Below are positions 1-6,243 of a stretch of 9,741 bases of DNA, piece by piece (within the stretch, counting starts at the first letter, position 1; the number at the start of each line of letters is the position of its first letter). A program made the translations under genes and the position numbers. The notes under the pieces were generated by a model that saw only the letters and a list, made by a program, of their open reading frames with translations, did not search any database and was not told the origin of the DNA. Source of the DNA: an uncultured Bacteroidales bacterium (GTDB lineage Bacteria > Bacteroidota > Bacteroidia > Bacteroidales > F082); assembly GCA_937884015.1 (NCBI GenBank), contig CALGBV010000188.1, positions 1-9,741 of the forward strand. Reading direction: 5' to 3'.

Positions 1-1519
1 CAACCGCCGTGCGGATGTGCATCTCGTTGCCGCCCGGGTTCGGGTAGGCGATGGCAAGTGAAAGGCCGTTGGCGTGGGCTTCGTCGATGCCCAGGAAGGC
101 TTCGGCGGGGAACTTTACCACCGATTCGTATCGTGAGTTAGGCATGTTCATGTCATAGCCACGAAGCGTCAGCAATACGCCGCCGTCTTCCGTGACCGTA
201 ATGCTGCTGGCATGGCTGTGCATCATCTCTCCAGGCAAGTCATAATATACAGCACTAATTACATCAAATTCCGGCGTCAGATGCTCTATCTGTATCCACG
301 AGTCTAAGTTTTCAAGGTAACCTATATTCAGACTATATGTGTAATAGAGTGAATTGTCGTTGGCAATGGCCACTCCTTTGCGTGGCGCCGACAAATCCCA
401 ATTCCCAGTCTTCCGTTCGATAAACCGTTTGATAGGAACAGCATCCCAAAAGCTGGAACAGTCGTCAAACTCATACAAGATGCAGCTGGAATAGTTCCTC
501 CTTACACTACTTTCATTAGCCATACAAGTCATGTAGGTTGTCCCGTTCGGACTGCGCATCACATTTGGGATTTGGAAATACGAGCGTTGGCCTTGAATGC
601 CCTGCAACTGTACCGCCTGGAGATACCTGCGTTTGAGAACCACATTGAAATCCTTGTCAAGATAGAAGAGAGTACGGTCATTGTCGTCACCGACATCACC
701 CATCAATCCGTAATAAATATAAAGACTGTCAGCTTCAACCATGCGATAAAAGGTGTCGGATGCGCAATATGCATGATTGGTCTCGTATCCCACTCTTTTT
801 ACCATTTTGCCACCAAAATCCATCTTGAAAAAGAACACGCTGTCCAATGCTTGTGGATGCAAATGAAAGTTTACAAACTTCGTGTACCCCCCGACAATAT
901 ATCCGTCGCTATCGACCATAGCCGAGAACATTTCCATTCCATCATATTCTCCAACAGGCAACAAGGTGCCGAACCCAACTGTGTCGACAGGAATGTTCCA
1001 CTCATAGCTCTCGGCTATCGAAAGGTCGTCGTTCAGTTTGTAGAGGCCGAGGATGCTGTGGTCGGTAGGTGGATAGAAGTTCTTGTAATAGTTCGACGAG
1101 CAGGTGTCAACATCAATGTTGTAGTTAAATAGGAGGAAGGCCTCGCCCTCATTGTTTTCCAATACGTAAGGATGTCCACTCCAGTATCCGTCTTTATGGT
1201 AGTTGTGATGGCACAGTTCCGTTCCATCGGCATCGAGCGCAAGTATGGCTGCATCTGATTCGATGTGTGTTCCTATCAGGACGCCACATTCGTTTCTCTT
1301 GATTGAGATGCCGCTCACCAGAATCCGGCCATCATGCAATTCGTAAACCTCCGAATATATGGTCACGACCGAATCCGAATCCTCGTCATATTCGTAGGTG
1401 TAAGCCCATTGCTGTGGCGCGCGCGGCAGGTCCGAAGGTTTGTTTTCCTTGTCATCCTGCGCAAAAGCCTTGGCCCCGAAGAGAAGGGCCAAGGCAAGTA
1501 AAAGGTTTAGTTTTTTCAT
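1..1519 (-). CDS. Secreted protein with T9SS type A sorting domain (3' end outside window)
   Basis: This frame reads without a stop from an ATG at 1519 to the window edge, giving 506 complete codons of a gene that continues to the left. Residues 1-20 form a Sec signal peptide (MKKLN, a Leu/Ala-rich core, then AKAFA before Gln21). There is no lipobox Cys, so this is a soluble secreted protein. The last visible residues, LAIAYPNPGGNEMHI (488-502), match the start of the Por secretion C-terminal sorting domain (YPNP...I), which directs cargo across the outer membrane through T9SS; about 60 more residues would be expected. The body is beta-rich with recurring 'D-x-DG-x-(I/L)-(V/L)-x-G' strands (around HDGRILVSG and DSDGYIVGG), which suggests a propeller-like fold, but this is inference. 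No catalytic motif is recognised. The gene starts 2 nt after the stop of the upstream lipoprotein gene, so it is probably translationally coupled. Function is unknown. Confidence 0.88.
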   Translation of the reverse strand, partial: MKKLNLLLALALLFGAKAFAQDDKENKPSDLPRAPQQWAYTYEYDEDSDSVVTIYSEVYELHDGRILVSGISIKRNECGVLIGTHIESDAAILALDADGTELCHHNYHKDGYWSGHPYVLENNEGEAFLLFNYNIDVDTCSSNYYKNFYPPTDHSILGLYKLNDDLSIAESYEWNIPVDTVGFGTLLPVGEYDGMEMFSAMVDSDGYIVGGYTKFVNFHLHPQALDSVFFFKMDFGGKMVKRVGYETNHAYCASDTFYRMVEADSLYIYYGLMGDVGDDNDRTLFYLDKDFNVVLKRRYLQAVQLQGIQGQRSYFQIPNVMRSPNGTTYMTCMANESSVRRNYSSCILYEFDDCSSFWDAVPIKRFIERKTGNWDLSAPRKGVAIANDNSLYYTYSLNIGYLENLDSWIQIEHLTPEFDVISAVYYDLPGEMMHSHASSITVTEDGGVLLTLRGYDMNMPNSRYESVVKFPAEAFLGIDEAHANGLSLAIAYPNPGGNEMHIRTAV

Positions 1520-1521
1520 GG

Positions 1522-2610
1522 CTATTCCACAATGATAGGGTTCTCCCAAAAATAAGTTGCATAGCAAACCAGTGCCGTATGATGTCTGTCACACATTTTT
1601 TCGATCACCTTGTCATAAAGATACTTGTCTTTTACCTCACAAGAATAGTAAGGCGAATGGTAATTTGGCGAATAGTGCAAGGCTCCTGTGGGTTCAACAA
1701 TGTGTTCGTTTATGTTAAACCATTCACAGTTCATTTCATCCTCACAAAGGCAAGGCTCTTCTTCACCTTCAGCTAAAGGACCATACTGATTGAACAGCCA
1801 ATACGTACACGGGGTGACAATGTCGTCTGGAATCCAATACGTATAGTTTTGAAAATTAGGATTATCAACCGAGAACCTATTTGTGGCAATATATTCCACA
1901 TACTCCACATTGCCAAAAATTTGGATGTATTCATTTCCAGGAGGATTCACATTGGGAGTGAAATAAGTGGAAAGCTCATCTGCTGCATCCCATGGACGAT
2001 TAAATAATGGGATAGGGTTACAAAGGCCTCCATCAAGTCCCCATACAAGACAAAGGTCTTCAATTGGACCATGAACGGAAGGCAATTCCGGACTTTGCTC
2101 TGCCTCCTGTCCTCTGGTGAAGATGATTTTGATGTCTTCTTCGTCTCTTGCCCCATTTTCCGGCAAAACGATGCTGAACAGGCTGGGGACATCCATTCCG
2201 TCATCAACGGATTCCATACAGTTTTCCAGTTCTGTTTCAAAGGCATTATAGACGGCCACCACATCCGATTCCAAAACATTTCCGTTCGCTATGGGCACCA
2301 TGTGGACTTCCAGGGTGTCCAACACGGTGTTATGACAGAAAATCTCGTGTTCGCTGTGCTCGTAATTCGAGACCATGCAGAGAATTTCCCGCATTTCCTC
2401 AACCGTCATGCTGCCATCGGCTTTTGCGCCCGAATTGACAGCGTCGCGCAGCTCAAGGAAATTGTTGATACGGTTCACCAGCACGGCGGCTTCGCTTTGC
2501 CGTCCGTTGTCCTTAGGCTCATCCTTTTCTTTCTTGCAGCCGACGAGAACTGCTGCCGTTGCTGCAACAACTATCGTTGCTGCGACAAAATACTTTCTGA
2601 ATTTCTTCAT
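1522..2610 (-). CDS. Lipoprotein of unknown function
   Basis: The protein has 362 residues. Residues 1-24 are a basic n-region (MKKFRK) and an Ala/Val-rich core ending in the lipobox LVGC, with Cys25 as the lipidated residue. The following KKEKDEP is a charged tether, as is common for Bacteroidetes lipoproteins; acidic residues close to the Cys would fit export to the outer membrane or surface. The mature part is acidic and rich in Tyr, Asn and Pro. It contains many Cys residues, including a C-x-C-x5-C cluster (PCLCEDEMNC) in the C-terminal third, which might form disulfides or a metal site. I recognise no enzyme family. The gene lies 36 nt after the small exported protein gene and 2 nt before the T9SS cargo gene, so the three probably form one operon and may act together at the cell surface. 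No Shine-Dalgarno is visible before the ATG, which is normal in this phylum. Confidence 0.88.
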   Translation of the reverse strand: MKKFRKYFVAATIVVAATAAVLVGCKKEKDEPKDNGRQSEAAVLVNRINNFLELRDAVNSGAKADGSMTVEEMREILCMVSNYEHSEHEIFCHNTVLDTLEVHMVPIANGNVLESDVVAVYNAFETELENCMESVDDGMDVPSLFSIVLPENGARDEEDIKIIFTRGQEAEQSPELPSVHGPIEDLCLVWGLDGGLCNPIPLFNRPWDAADELSTYFTPNVNPPGNEYIQIFGNVEYVEYIATNRFSVDNPNFQNYTYWIPDDIVTPCTYWLFNQYGPLAEGEEEPCLCEDEMNCEWFNINEHIVEPTGALHYSPNYHSPYYSCEVKDKYLYDKVIEKMCDRHHTALVCYATYFWENPIIVE

Positions 2611-2646
2611 GGTAATTGAATTTAATAATGTTAAAATGATGTGTTG

Positions 2647-3003
2647 TTAATCTGTTACTTCGAATTCCCCTTCGTAGACCGTTCCGTCGGCAAGGGTGAA
2701 GGTGACAATGAAATGCCCAGCGTGAGGAATTCGGCATCCCACTCCGTTAGGCGTACAAAGGATGGCTTGGTCGAACACCCTGCCGCCTTCAGCGGTGCTG
2801 ATGCTGACACTCACGCTTCCCAAATCTTCAAGGAAGGTTGCCGTGAACATGTCTCCATTAATGGAAGCATGAATGGGCGGCTCTTCAGGAGATTTGTCTT
2901 CGCCAGTTTGACAACTTGCTTGTTGGTTCAAACTAATATTGAAAGCAAATGCTGAACCTACACCGAAAAGCAAGCAAATGATAAGAACTAATTTTTTGTA
3001 CAT
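2647..3003 (-). CDS. Small exported protein, DUF3244-like
   Basis: The protein has 118 residues. Residues 1-20 are a clear signal peptide (MYKKLVLIICLLFGVGSAFA). A short Gln/Ser/Pro/Glu linker (21-42) leads into one all-beta domain (about 43-116) with alternating hydrophobic strands (FTATF, SVSVSIS, HFIVTF) and a closing 'ADGTVYEGEFEV'. This layout (small size, 'ING' start, 'SVSISTAEG', final 'G-x-Y-x-GEF') resembles DUF3244, a small Ig-like beta-sandwich family common in gut Bacteroidales and usually periplasmic or secreted. The assignment rests on pattern memory and is moderate. Cys83 and Cys90 could form a disulfide; Cys31 is in the linker and is not a lipobox. It is the first gene of the operon and lies 28 nt downstream of a good promoter. 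It might be a small adhesin-like or binding partner for the lipoprotein and T9SS cargo encoded behind it. Confidence 0.8.
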   Translation of the reverse strand: MYKKLVLIICLLFGVGSAFAFNISLNQQASCQTGEDKSPEEPPIHASINGDMFTATFLEDLGSVSVSISTAEGGRVFDQAILCTPNGVGCRIPHAGHFIVTFTLADGTVYEGEFEVTD

Positions 3004-3031
3004 GACTTTTGTGTTTTAAAGTTTAACGTTG

Positions 3032-3062
3032 CAAAGGTATGTAACAAAAAAGTTATGACAAA
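3032..3062 (-). promoter_or_regulatory. Bacteroidetes-type promoter for the three-gene exported operon
   Basis: Reading the minus strand, TTTG (3059-3062) is followed by 19 nt and then TACCTTTG (3032-3039). This matches the Bacteroidetes primary sigma consensus TTTG-N19-21-TAnnTTTG at every fixed position. Transcription would start near 3025, giving a short leader of about 22 nt before the ATG at 3003. No competing -7 box was seen closer to the gene, and no promoter was seen in the 36-nt or 2-nt gaps behind it, which supports a single operon. Confidence 0.75.
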
Positions 3063-3145
3063 GAAAATCATCATCGGGATTTATCAGGGTTTTTTGATAT
3101 ATTTTTGGTAATGTGCTGGTTGTGTCGATTTGATTTTGGTTTATA

Positions 3146-3292
3146 GATTCCCTCTCGCAAGCTCGAGGGAATGGAGTATTAGGTGATATTAAATAAGCGG
3201 CGGCGGTTGAAGTTCACCTTTAGGAAAAGACAAGTCGCCGCCGCCATCCTGACACCCCCCTAACAATCCATTCCCGCCGCCAGACGGGAATC
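3146..3292. repeat. Pair of ATTCCC...GGGAAT palindromes around a GC-rich hairpin
   Basis: Three inverted repeats lie in a row. The first pairs ATTCCCTC (3147-3154) with GAGGGAAT (3165-3172). The second pairs GCGGCGGCG (3197-3205) with CGCCGCCGC (3236-3244) across a 30-nt loop. The third pairs ATTCCCG (3270-3276) with CGGGAAT (3285-3291). The outer two share the flanks GATTCCC...GGGAATGG but in opposite orientation, so they look like two copies of one mobile palindrome facing each other. No T-run follows any of them, so they are not simple terminators. They look like extragenic palindromic repeats of the REP/BIME kind; family assignment is inference. Confidence 0.6.
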
Positions 3293-3481
3293 TTGTAAAA
3301 AATTCTATTGCTGTCCGCTAAAAATGGAGACAAAGCCTGTAATCGGACAAACTTCAATGAATTACGATGTCTTGTCAAAAATGGGGCTTACTTTTCAACT
3401 ACTTTATTATCATCGTAATCCCAAGAAAATGCACTGAAGATGAAGTGTTGAAAAATAGTCCGGGGTGGGCGCGCGGGCCAC

Positions 3482-3611
3482 GGGCAAGATGCGGGGCAGC
3501 GCCCGCCAAAGAGACGAACTAAAGGCTTGACCTTCACGAAATTGCGTTTATGACATATTTCCTGAAGGTCAAGTCTTTAGGGCGGCTGTGTGTTGGACCG
3601 ATAATCTTGCC
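3482..3611. repeat. Large nested inverted repeat
   Basis: Arms pair in order from the outside: GGGCAAGAT (3482-3490) with ATCTTGCCC (3603-3611), then CTAAAGGCTTGACCTTCA (3519-3536) with TGAAGGTCAAGTCTTTAG (3563-3580). The second pair is an 18-bp match with one G/T difference, and its loop is 26 nt. Between the pairs, GCCCGCC on the left side faces GGGCGGC on the right, offset by about 11 unpaired nt. The base composition (very GC-rich 3460-3510) differs from the AT-rich surroundings, which suggests foreign or repeat-derived DNA. No open frame is convincing here. Confidence 0.65.
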
Positions 3612-3623
3612 CTTGATTCTTTG

Positions 3624-3651
3624 GTTACTTTCTGATCAAGCAGAAAGTGAC
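3624..3651. repeat. Short palindrome GTTACTTTCTG / CAGAAAGTGAC
   Basis: An 11-bp stem (3624-3634 with 3641-3651, one G-T pair) closes a 6-nt loop, ATCAAG. The phrase 'TTTGGTTACTTTCT...AGAAAGTGACAAA' resembles a dispersed palindrome often seen in Bacteroidetes intergenic DNA; that comparison is from memory and not checked. A run of six A follows on the plus strand. Confidence 0.5.
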
Positions 3652-3678
3652 AAAAAATAGAAAAATAGATAGTTTGGC

Positions 3679-3702
3679 TGTTCGCTAAACTTTTAGCGGA
3701 CA
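3679..3702 (-). terminator. Hairpin downstream of the membrane regulator gene, weak terminator candidate
   Basis: A 10-bp stem (3679-3688 with 3693-3702, one G-T pair) closes a 4-nt loop about 73 nt past the regulator's stop codon. The minus strand continues with AT-rich sequence (CTATTTTTCTATTTTTTG) starting about 15 nt further on, so the T-run is not directly attached. The right arm is also the end of the MITE-like element, so the hairpin may simply be part of that. Confidence 0.3.
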
Positions 3703-3774
3703 CCAATAAAAAAATTCATCGTAAAATAAATGTATGATTTTGTTGAAATGGTATAATAGCCAGCAGCCAATCCA

Positions 3775-5586
3775 CTACTTTTCCACCTCGGTTTTCGACT
3801 GCAAGAAGACAGCTATCTTTTCGTCGGTGCCGAAAATGCGTTTCAGCTTGTCGGCGCGTTCCCACACCGAAGGATAGGATTTCTGCATCAGGGCGGCTAT
3901 CTGCACCTCGTTCAAGCCCAATAGATAGAGACGGCAATAGTTCAAGTCGTCGTTGGTCAGTTTCGGATAGGTTTTCTTCAGGCTTTCGGCAAACGTGCCG
4001 TAATGCCTCTCGACGGCCATGCGCAGCTGCTCCTGCTGCTGGCGGGTCAAGGCGATGGCGGAATAAATCTTCATGTCGACGGTCGACTTGATGTTTTCCG
4101 AAGCAACCGCATCCAAAATCTGTCGGCAGACAGGCTCGTCGGCGAAAGAAGTCACATCGGTCTGTTGCTGCTCAAGGCGCATTTTCAGCAGGCTGTTCTC
4201 GCGGTTCTTCTCATCAATGATGTCGTCCTTTTCCTTCAGCATCTCGTTGGCGCGGCGCATCCGCCCCGACATTTTCGACTGTTCCCACTCCACCTTTTGC
4301 TTCTCCTCGCGCAAGGTGTCGTTCTCTTGCTGCATTATTTCGGCATGTCGCCGTCCGCGCCTTACAAAATAGATGGCTAACAAATCCAACAGCACCAACA
4401 GGACACCGATGCCAAGCATCACACGACTAATGCTTTTCCTGCGCCATGCCGAATGGCGGCTGTCCTGCTGCTGCAAGCGGTAGGCATTGTAAAGGTTGAC
4501 GATTTCAGTCTTATCCGAGGCTTTGTCTAAGAATTTCTCAAGGCCTTCGTTATAAGGCTGCGCGTAAATGGCCGCTTGTTCCATATCGCCTAAGGCCTCG
4601 TATGCCTCTTTCAGCAATTGTGCCGAAGACAATTGGGTAGAAAACTGATTTCTGTTTATGCTCTGTTTCAGATAAAAGATTGCTGAATCGTATTGCTGTT
4701 CCCTGAAAAACAATTGACCTAACACATAGCAACTTGTCAGAGAATCATCTCGAGTGGCTGACAAATTCATGGCCTGCCGAGCCATCATGAAAGCCGAATC
4801 TGTCATTTCCATATTATAATAGAGCGATGCCGATTCTTTCAAAATGTATTGATAATTATTCATTTGTTCTTTTTCAGCCAATTCTCGAGCCTTGTTCATA
4901 TAAAACAAAGCACTATCGTTTTGTGAAATAGAGCTATAACAATTCCCAATCCTTTTATACGCTTTTAAAACTCTTTCATTTTCCCCAATTTTAAGATAAT
5001 AGTACAACATTTTTTTACTTGTCTCAATAGCAGCCGCATACCCTTCGTTGAAGAAAAACAATTCGGAAAGTCTGGAATTAATCAGTCCCATAAACCGAAT
5101 CATATTCCTATCCATTTCGTCATCAGTAAAATGGCTTTCCATCACTTGCAAGGCTTTCAGGTAGGCTTGGCAGGCGGGCACAATGCTGTCCTGCTCGTAC
5201 CAGCCCACGCCGTCCATGTAGTGGGCGCGAGCCTGTAGGTATGCAAGCGGCGCATCGAAAGGGTGGCGGCTGGCAAGGCTGTCGTAGTAGGCGGTGGCGG
5301 CAAGTAGTTCGGTGCGGTTGTTTTGGGTGTAGTCGTTCTTGTAGAGCAATTCGGCGAGCAGCAGCTGGAAACGGCTGCGCTCCCAAGGGTTCAGCACCGA
5401 GTCGCCCATAGCATCGTTGAAAGCCAGCAGTGCCGTAAGGGCGCTGTCGGGCTGCTGCTGTAGCAAGGTGTCAACAGCATCCAAGGCGGCACGGTGGGGC
5501 GTCTCGTTCAGCACGGGCGAAACGGTTTTCAGTCTGCCGCAACAGCAGAGCAAAACGAGGGATGCTATGAGAAACAGTTTGCGCAT
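3775..5586 (-). CDS. Membrane-anchored TPR protein with coiled coil and C-terminal HTH-like domain
   Basis: I place the start at ATG 5586 (603 residues); a TTG 12 nt upstream is in frame but unlikely. Residues 1-16 (MRKLFLIASLVLLCCC) are an export signal ending in three Cys, so it may be a lipoprotein, although the lipobox is not typical. About 30-365 is helical repeat sequence of TPR type, with repeated 'DSA-x-FY' and 'G-x-x-x-x-A' patterns. A transmembrane helix lies near 387-408 (VMLGIGVLLVLLDLLAIYFV) followed by RRGRR, so the repeats should face the periplasm and the rest the cytoplasm. About 415-475 is a charged coiled coil. The C-terminus (about 540-590) has 'LTNDDLNYCRLYLLGLNEVQIAALM...SVWERADKLKRIFG', which resembles the LuxR-like helix-turn-helix tail of Bacteroidetes TPR regulators. 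It probably senses something in the periplasm and signals to DNA or a partner; the target is unknown. It is monocistronic. Confidence 0.85.
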   Translation of the reverse strand: MRKLFLIASLVLLCCCGRLKTVSPVLNETPHRAALDAVDTLLQQQPDSALTALLAFNDAMGDSVLNPWERSRFQLLLAELLYKNDYTQNNRTELLAATAYYDSLASRHPFDAPLAYLQARAHYMDGVGWYEQDSIVPACQAYLKALQVMESHFTDDEMDRNMIRFMGLINSRLSELFFFNEGYAAAIETSKKMLYYYLKIGENERVLKAYKRIGNCYSSISQNDSALFYMNKARELAEKEQMNNYQYILKESASLYYNMEMTDSAFMMARQAMNLSATRDDSLTSCYVLGQLFFREQQYDSAIFYLKQSINRNQFSTQLSSAQLLKEAYEALGDMEQAAIYAQPYNEGLEKFLDKASDKTEIVNLYNAYRLQQQDSRHSAWRRKSISRVMLGIGVLLVLLDLLAIYFVRRGRRHAEIMQQENDTLREEKQKVEWEQSKMSGRMRRANEMLKEKDDIIDEKNRENSLLKMRLEQQQTDVTSFADEPVCRQILDAVASENIKSTVDMKIYSAIALTRQQQEQLRMAVERHYGTFAESLKKTYPKLTNDDLNYCRLYLLGLNEVQIAALMQKSYPSVWERADKLKRIFGTDEKIAVFLQSKTEVEK

Positions 5587-5595
5587 GTCGGGCTG

Positions 5596-5603
5596 CAAAC
5601 TTA
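5596..5603 (-). promoter_or_regulatory. Possible -7 box (TAAGTTTG) upstream of the TPR regulator
   Basis: TAAGTTTG on the minus strand fits TAnnTTTG, but no TTTG lies at the expected 19-21 nt upstream, and the box is only 10 nt from the ATG at 5586, which would leave almost no leader. It also overlaps the alternative TTG start, which argues against that start if the box is real. Low confidence. Confidence 0.25.
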
Positions 5604-5748
5604 CATAAAAAAGCGGTTTTTTTGCTTTTTGGAAAAGGAAAAAAGCGAAAATACCTTGAAAGAATCAAGGAAATGTGTTTTTATTCGATTTTTATTTTGC
5701 TAACTTACAACAAGTTATAAAAAAAATAAAAAATAATGGATAAAAATC

Positions 5749-5779
5749 ATTGCGGGTAATGAAAAAACATATACTTTTG
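5749..5779 (+). promoter_or_regulatory. Promoter of the tRNA-Asn gene
   Basis: ATTG (5749-5752), 19 nt, then TACTTTTG (5772-5779) matches the Bacteroidetes promoter consensus (TTG-N19-TAnnTTTG). Transcription would start near 5786, about 36 nt before the tRNA. The stretch before it (5700-5750) is extremely A-rich, as expected for an UP-like region of a stable RNA gene. Confidence 0.7.
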
Positions 5780-5821
5780 CAACCGCAAACAAAAGGAAAT
5801 ACGTTCTTTGTAACACTAAAT

Positions 5822-5895
5822 GCCTCCTTAGCTCAGTTGGTTAGAGCATCTGACTGTTAATCAGGGGGTCTCAGGTTCAAGTCCTGAAGGGGGCG
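5822..5895 (+). tRNA. tRNA-Asn (anticodon GTT)
   Basis: A complete 74-nt cloverleaf. The acceptor stem pairs GCCTCCT (5822-5828) with AGGGGGC (5888-5894), with one G-U pair, and the discriminator is G5895. The D arm is GCTC...GAGC. The anticodon stem TCTGA/TCAGG closes the loop CTGTTAA with anticodon GTT at 5856-5858. The T arm TCAGG/CCTGA holds the loop TTCAAGT. The CCA tail is not encoded (the genome continues CAC), which is usual in this phylum, so it would be added by the nucleotidyltransferase. It is the only plus-strand gene in the window and stands alone between its promoter and terminator. Confidence 0.96.
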
Positions 5896-5962
5896 CACTT
5901 TCGTGAGAAAGTCAGAGATTACAAAGTGTAATTTTTTATGTTTCATGTTATTAATTTTTTAG

Positions 5963-5997
5963 CCAGATAATTGCCCCAACAGTTATCTGGTTTTTTT
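5963..5997 (+). terminator. Intrinsic terminator of the tRNA transcript
   Basis: CCAGATAA (5963-5970) pairs with TTATCTGG (5983-5990) across a 12-nt loop that can pair further (TTG with CAA), and is followed directly by seven T (5991-5997). A weaker hairpin just upstream, ATTAC/GTAAT (5918-5932) with six T, may help to stop or process the transcript. Confidence 0.8.
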
Positions 5998-6075
5998 ATT
6001 ATGGCAATTATATACATGACGGCACCAAAAGTGTGTCTTATTCCCTAATTCCCAAATTTCAATCCAAATCAGTAA

Positions 6076-6243
6076 GGATTTTTTGCAGGATTTTTTGTAA
6101 GGATTTTGAGCGAAGCGACCCTAAATATCGAAATACTTTCGTCTATTTTCAGTAGGATTTTCAGTGTGGATTTTTAGCAGGATTTTGAAAAAATCTCTAA
6201 CAAAATCCCAACTGAAAATCTTTCTGAAAATCTTAACTGAAAA
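6076..6243. repeat. Periodic GGATTTT array with a facing inverted copy
   Basis: GGATTTT occurs at 6076, 6088, 6101, 6155, 6168 and 6180, spaced 12-13 nt within each group of three. The reverse-complement motif AAAATC(C/T) follows at 6190, 6202, 6215 and 6227 with the same spacing. The segment 6146-6186 is an imperfect inverted repeat of 6202-6243, with both arms opening with TTTTCAGT and AGATTTTCAG-like blocks; most of about 41 positions match. The loop is about 15 nt. The stretch lies between the tRNA terminator and the polysaccharide locus and has no open frame. It could be a cruciform, a protein-binding array or a decayed mobile element. Confidence 0.65.

Larger units (their letters stand above)
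3303..3711. mobile_element. MITE-like or degenerate IS element with terminal inverted repeats
   Basis: The left end (3303-3323, core TGTCCGCTAAAA at 3312-3323) is the reverse complement of the right end (3691-3711, core TTTTAGCGGACA). The 12-bp core is perfect and the 21-bp arms differ at two positions (c3311/c3703 and c3305/a3709). The roughly 410 bp between them holds no transposase, only nested inverted repeats: ttttcaac (3392-3399) with gttgaaaa (3447-3454), the large one at 3482-3611, and palindromes at 3624-3651 and 3679-3702. No obvious target-site duplication was found, so the exact ends are uncertain. The element sits just downstream of the membrane regulator gene. A non-autonomous element or an IS remnant that kept its ends is the best reading. 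Confidence 0.5.

Noticed and set aside
572..1132. A 186-codon plus-strand open frame.
   Set aside because: It is antisense to the T9SS cargo gene, whose own frame has a signal peptide, a sorting motif and coherent protein sequence throughout.
2071..2619. A 182-codon plus-strand open frame.
   Set aside because: It lies opposite the lipoprotein gene, which has a clear lipobox and normal composition; the plus-strand product looks like a frame shadow.
3324..3437. A 37-codon open frame (METKPVIGQTSMNYDVLSK...) starting directly at the left end of the MITE-like element.
   Set aside because: No promoter or ribosome binding site, no recognisable family, and it lies inside repeat DNA; a frame this short is expected by chance.
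3146..3711. A CRISPR array, considered because of the many repeats.
   Set aside because: The repeats are palindromes of differing sequence without regular spacers, and no cas gene is present.
5587..5598. A TTG start four codons upstream for the TPR regulator.
   Set aside because: The ATG at 5586 begins a standard basic-hydrophobic export signal, and a possible promoter box overlaps the TTG.
5654..5670. CCTTGA/TCAAGG hairpin upstream of the TPR regulator.
   Set aside because: Six base pairs with no T-run on either strand and no related copy; it may be part of a leader but cannot be supported as a regulatory element.
6076..6243. A replication origin or plasmid iteron region.
   Set aside because: No replication initiator gene or DnaA-box cluster is nearby; the neighbours are chromosomal polysaccharide and tRNA genes.
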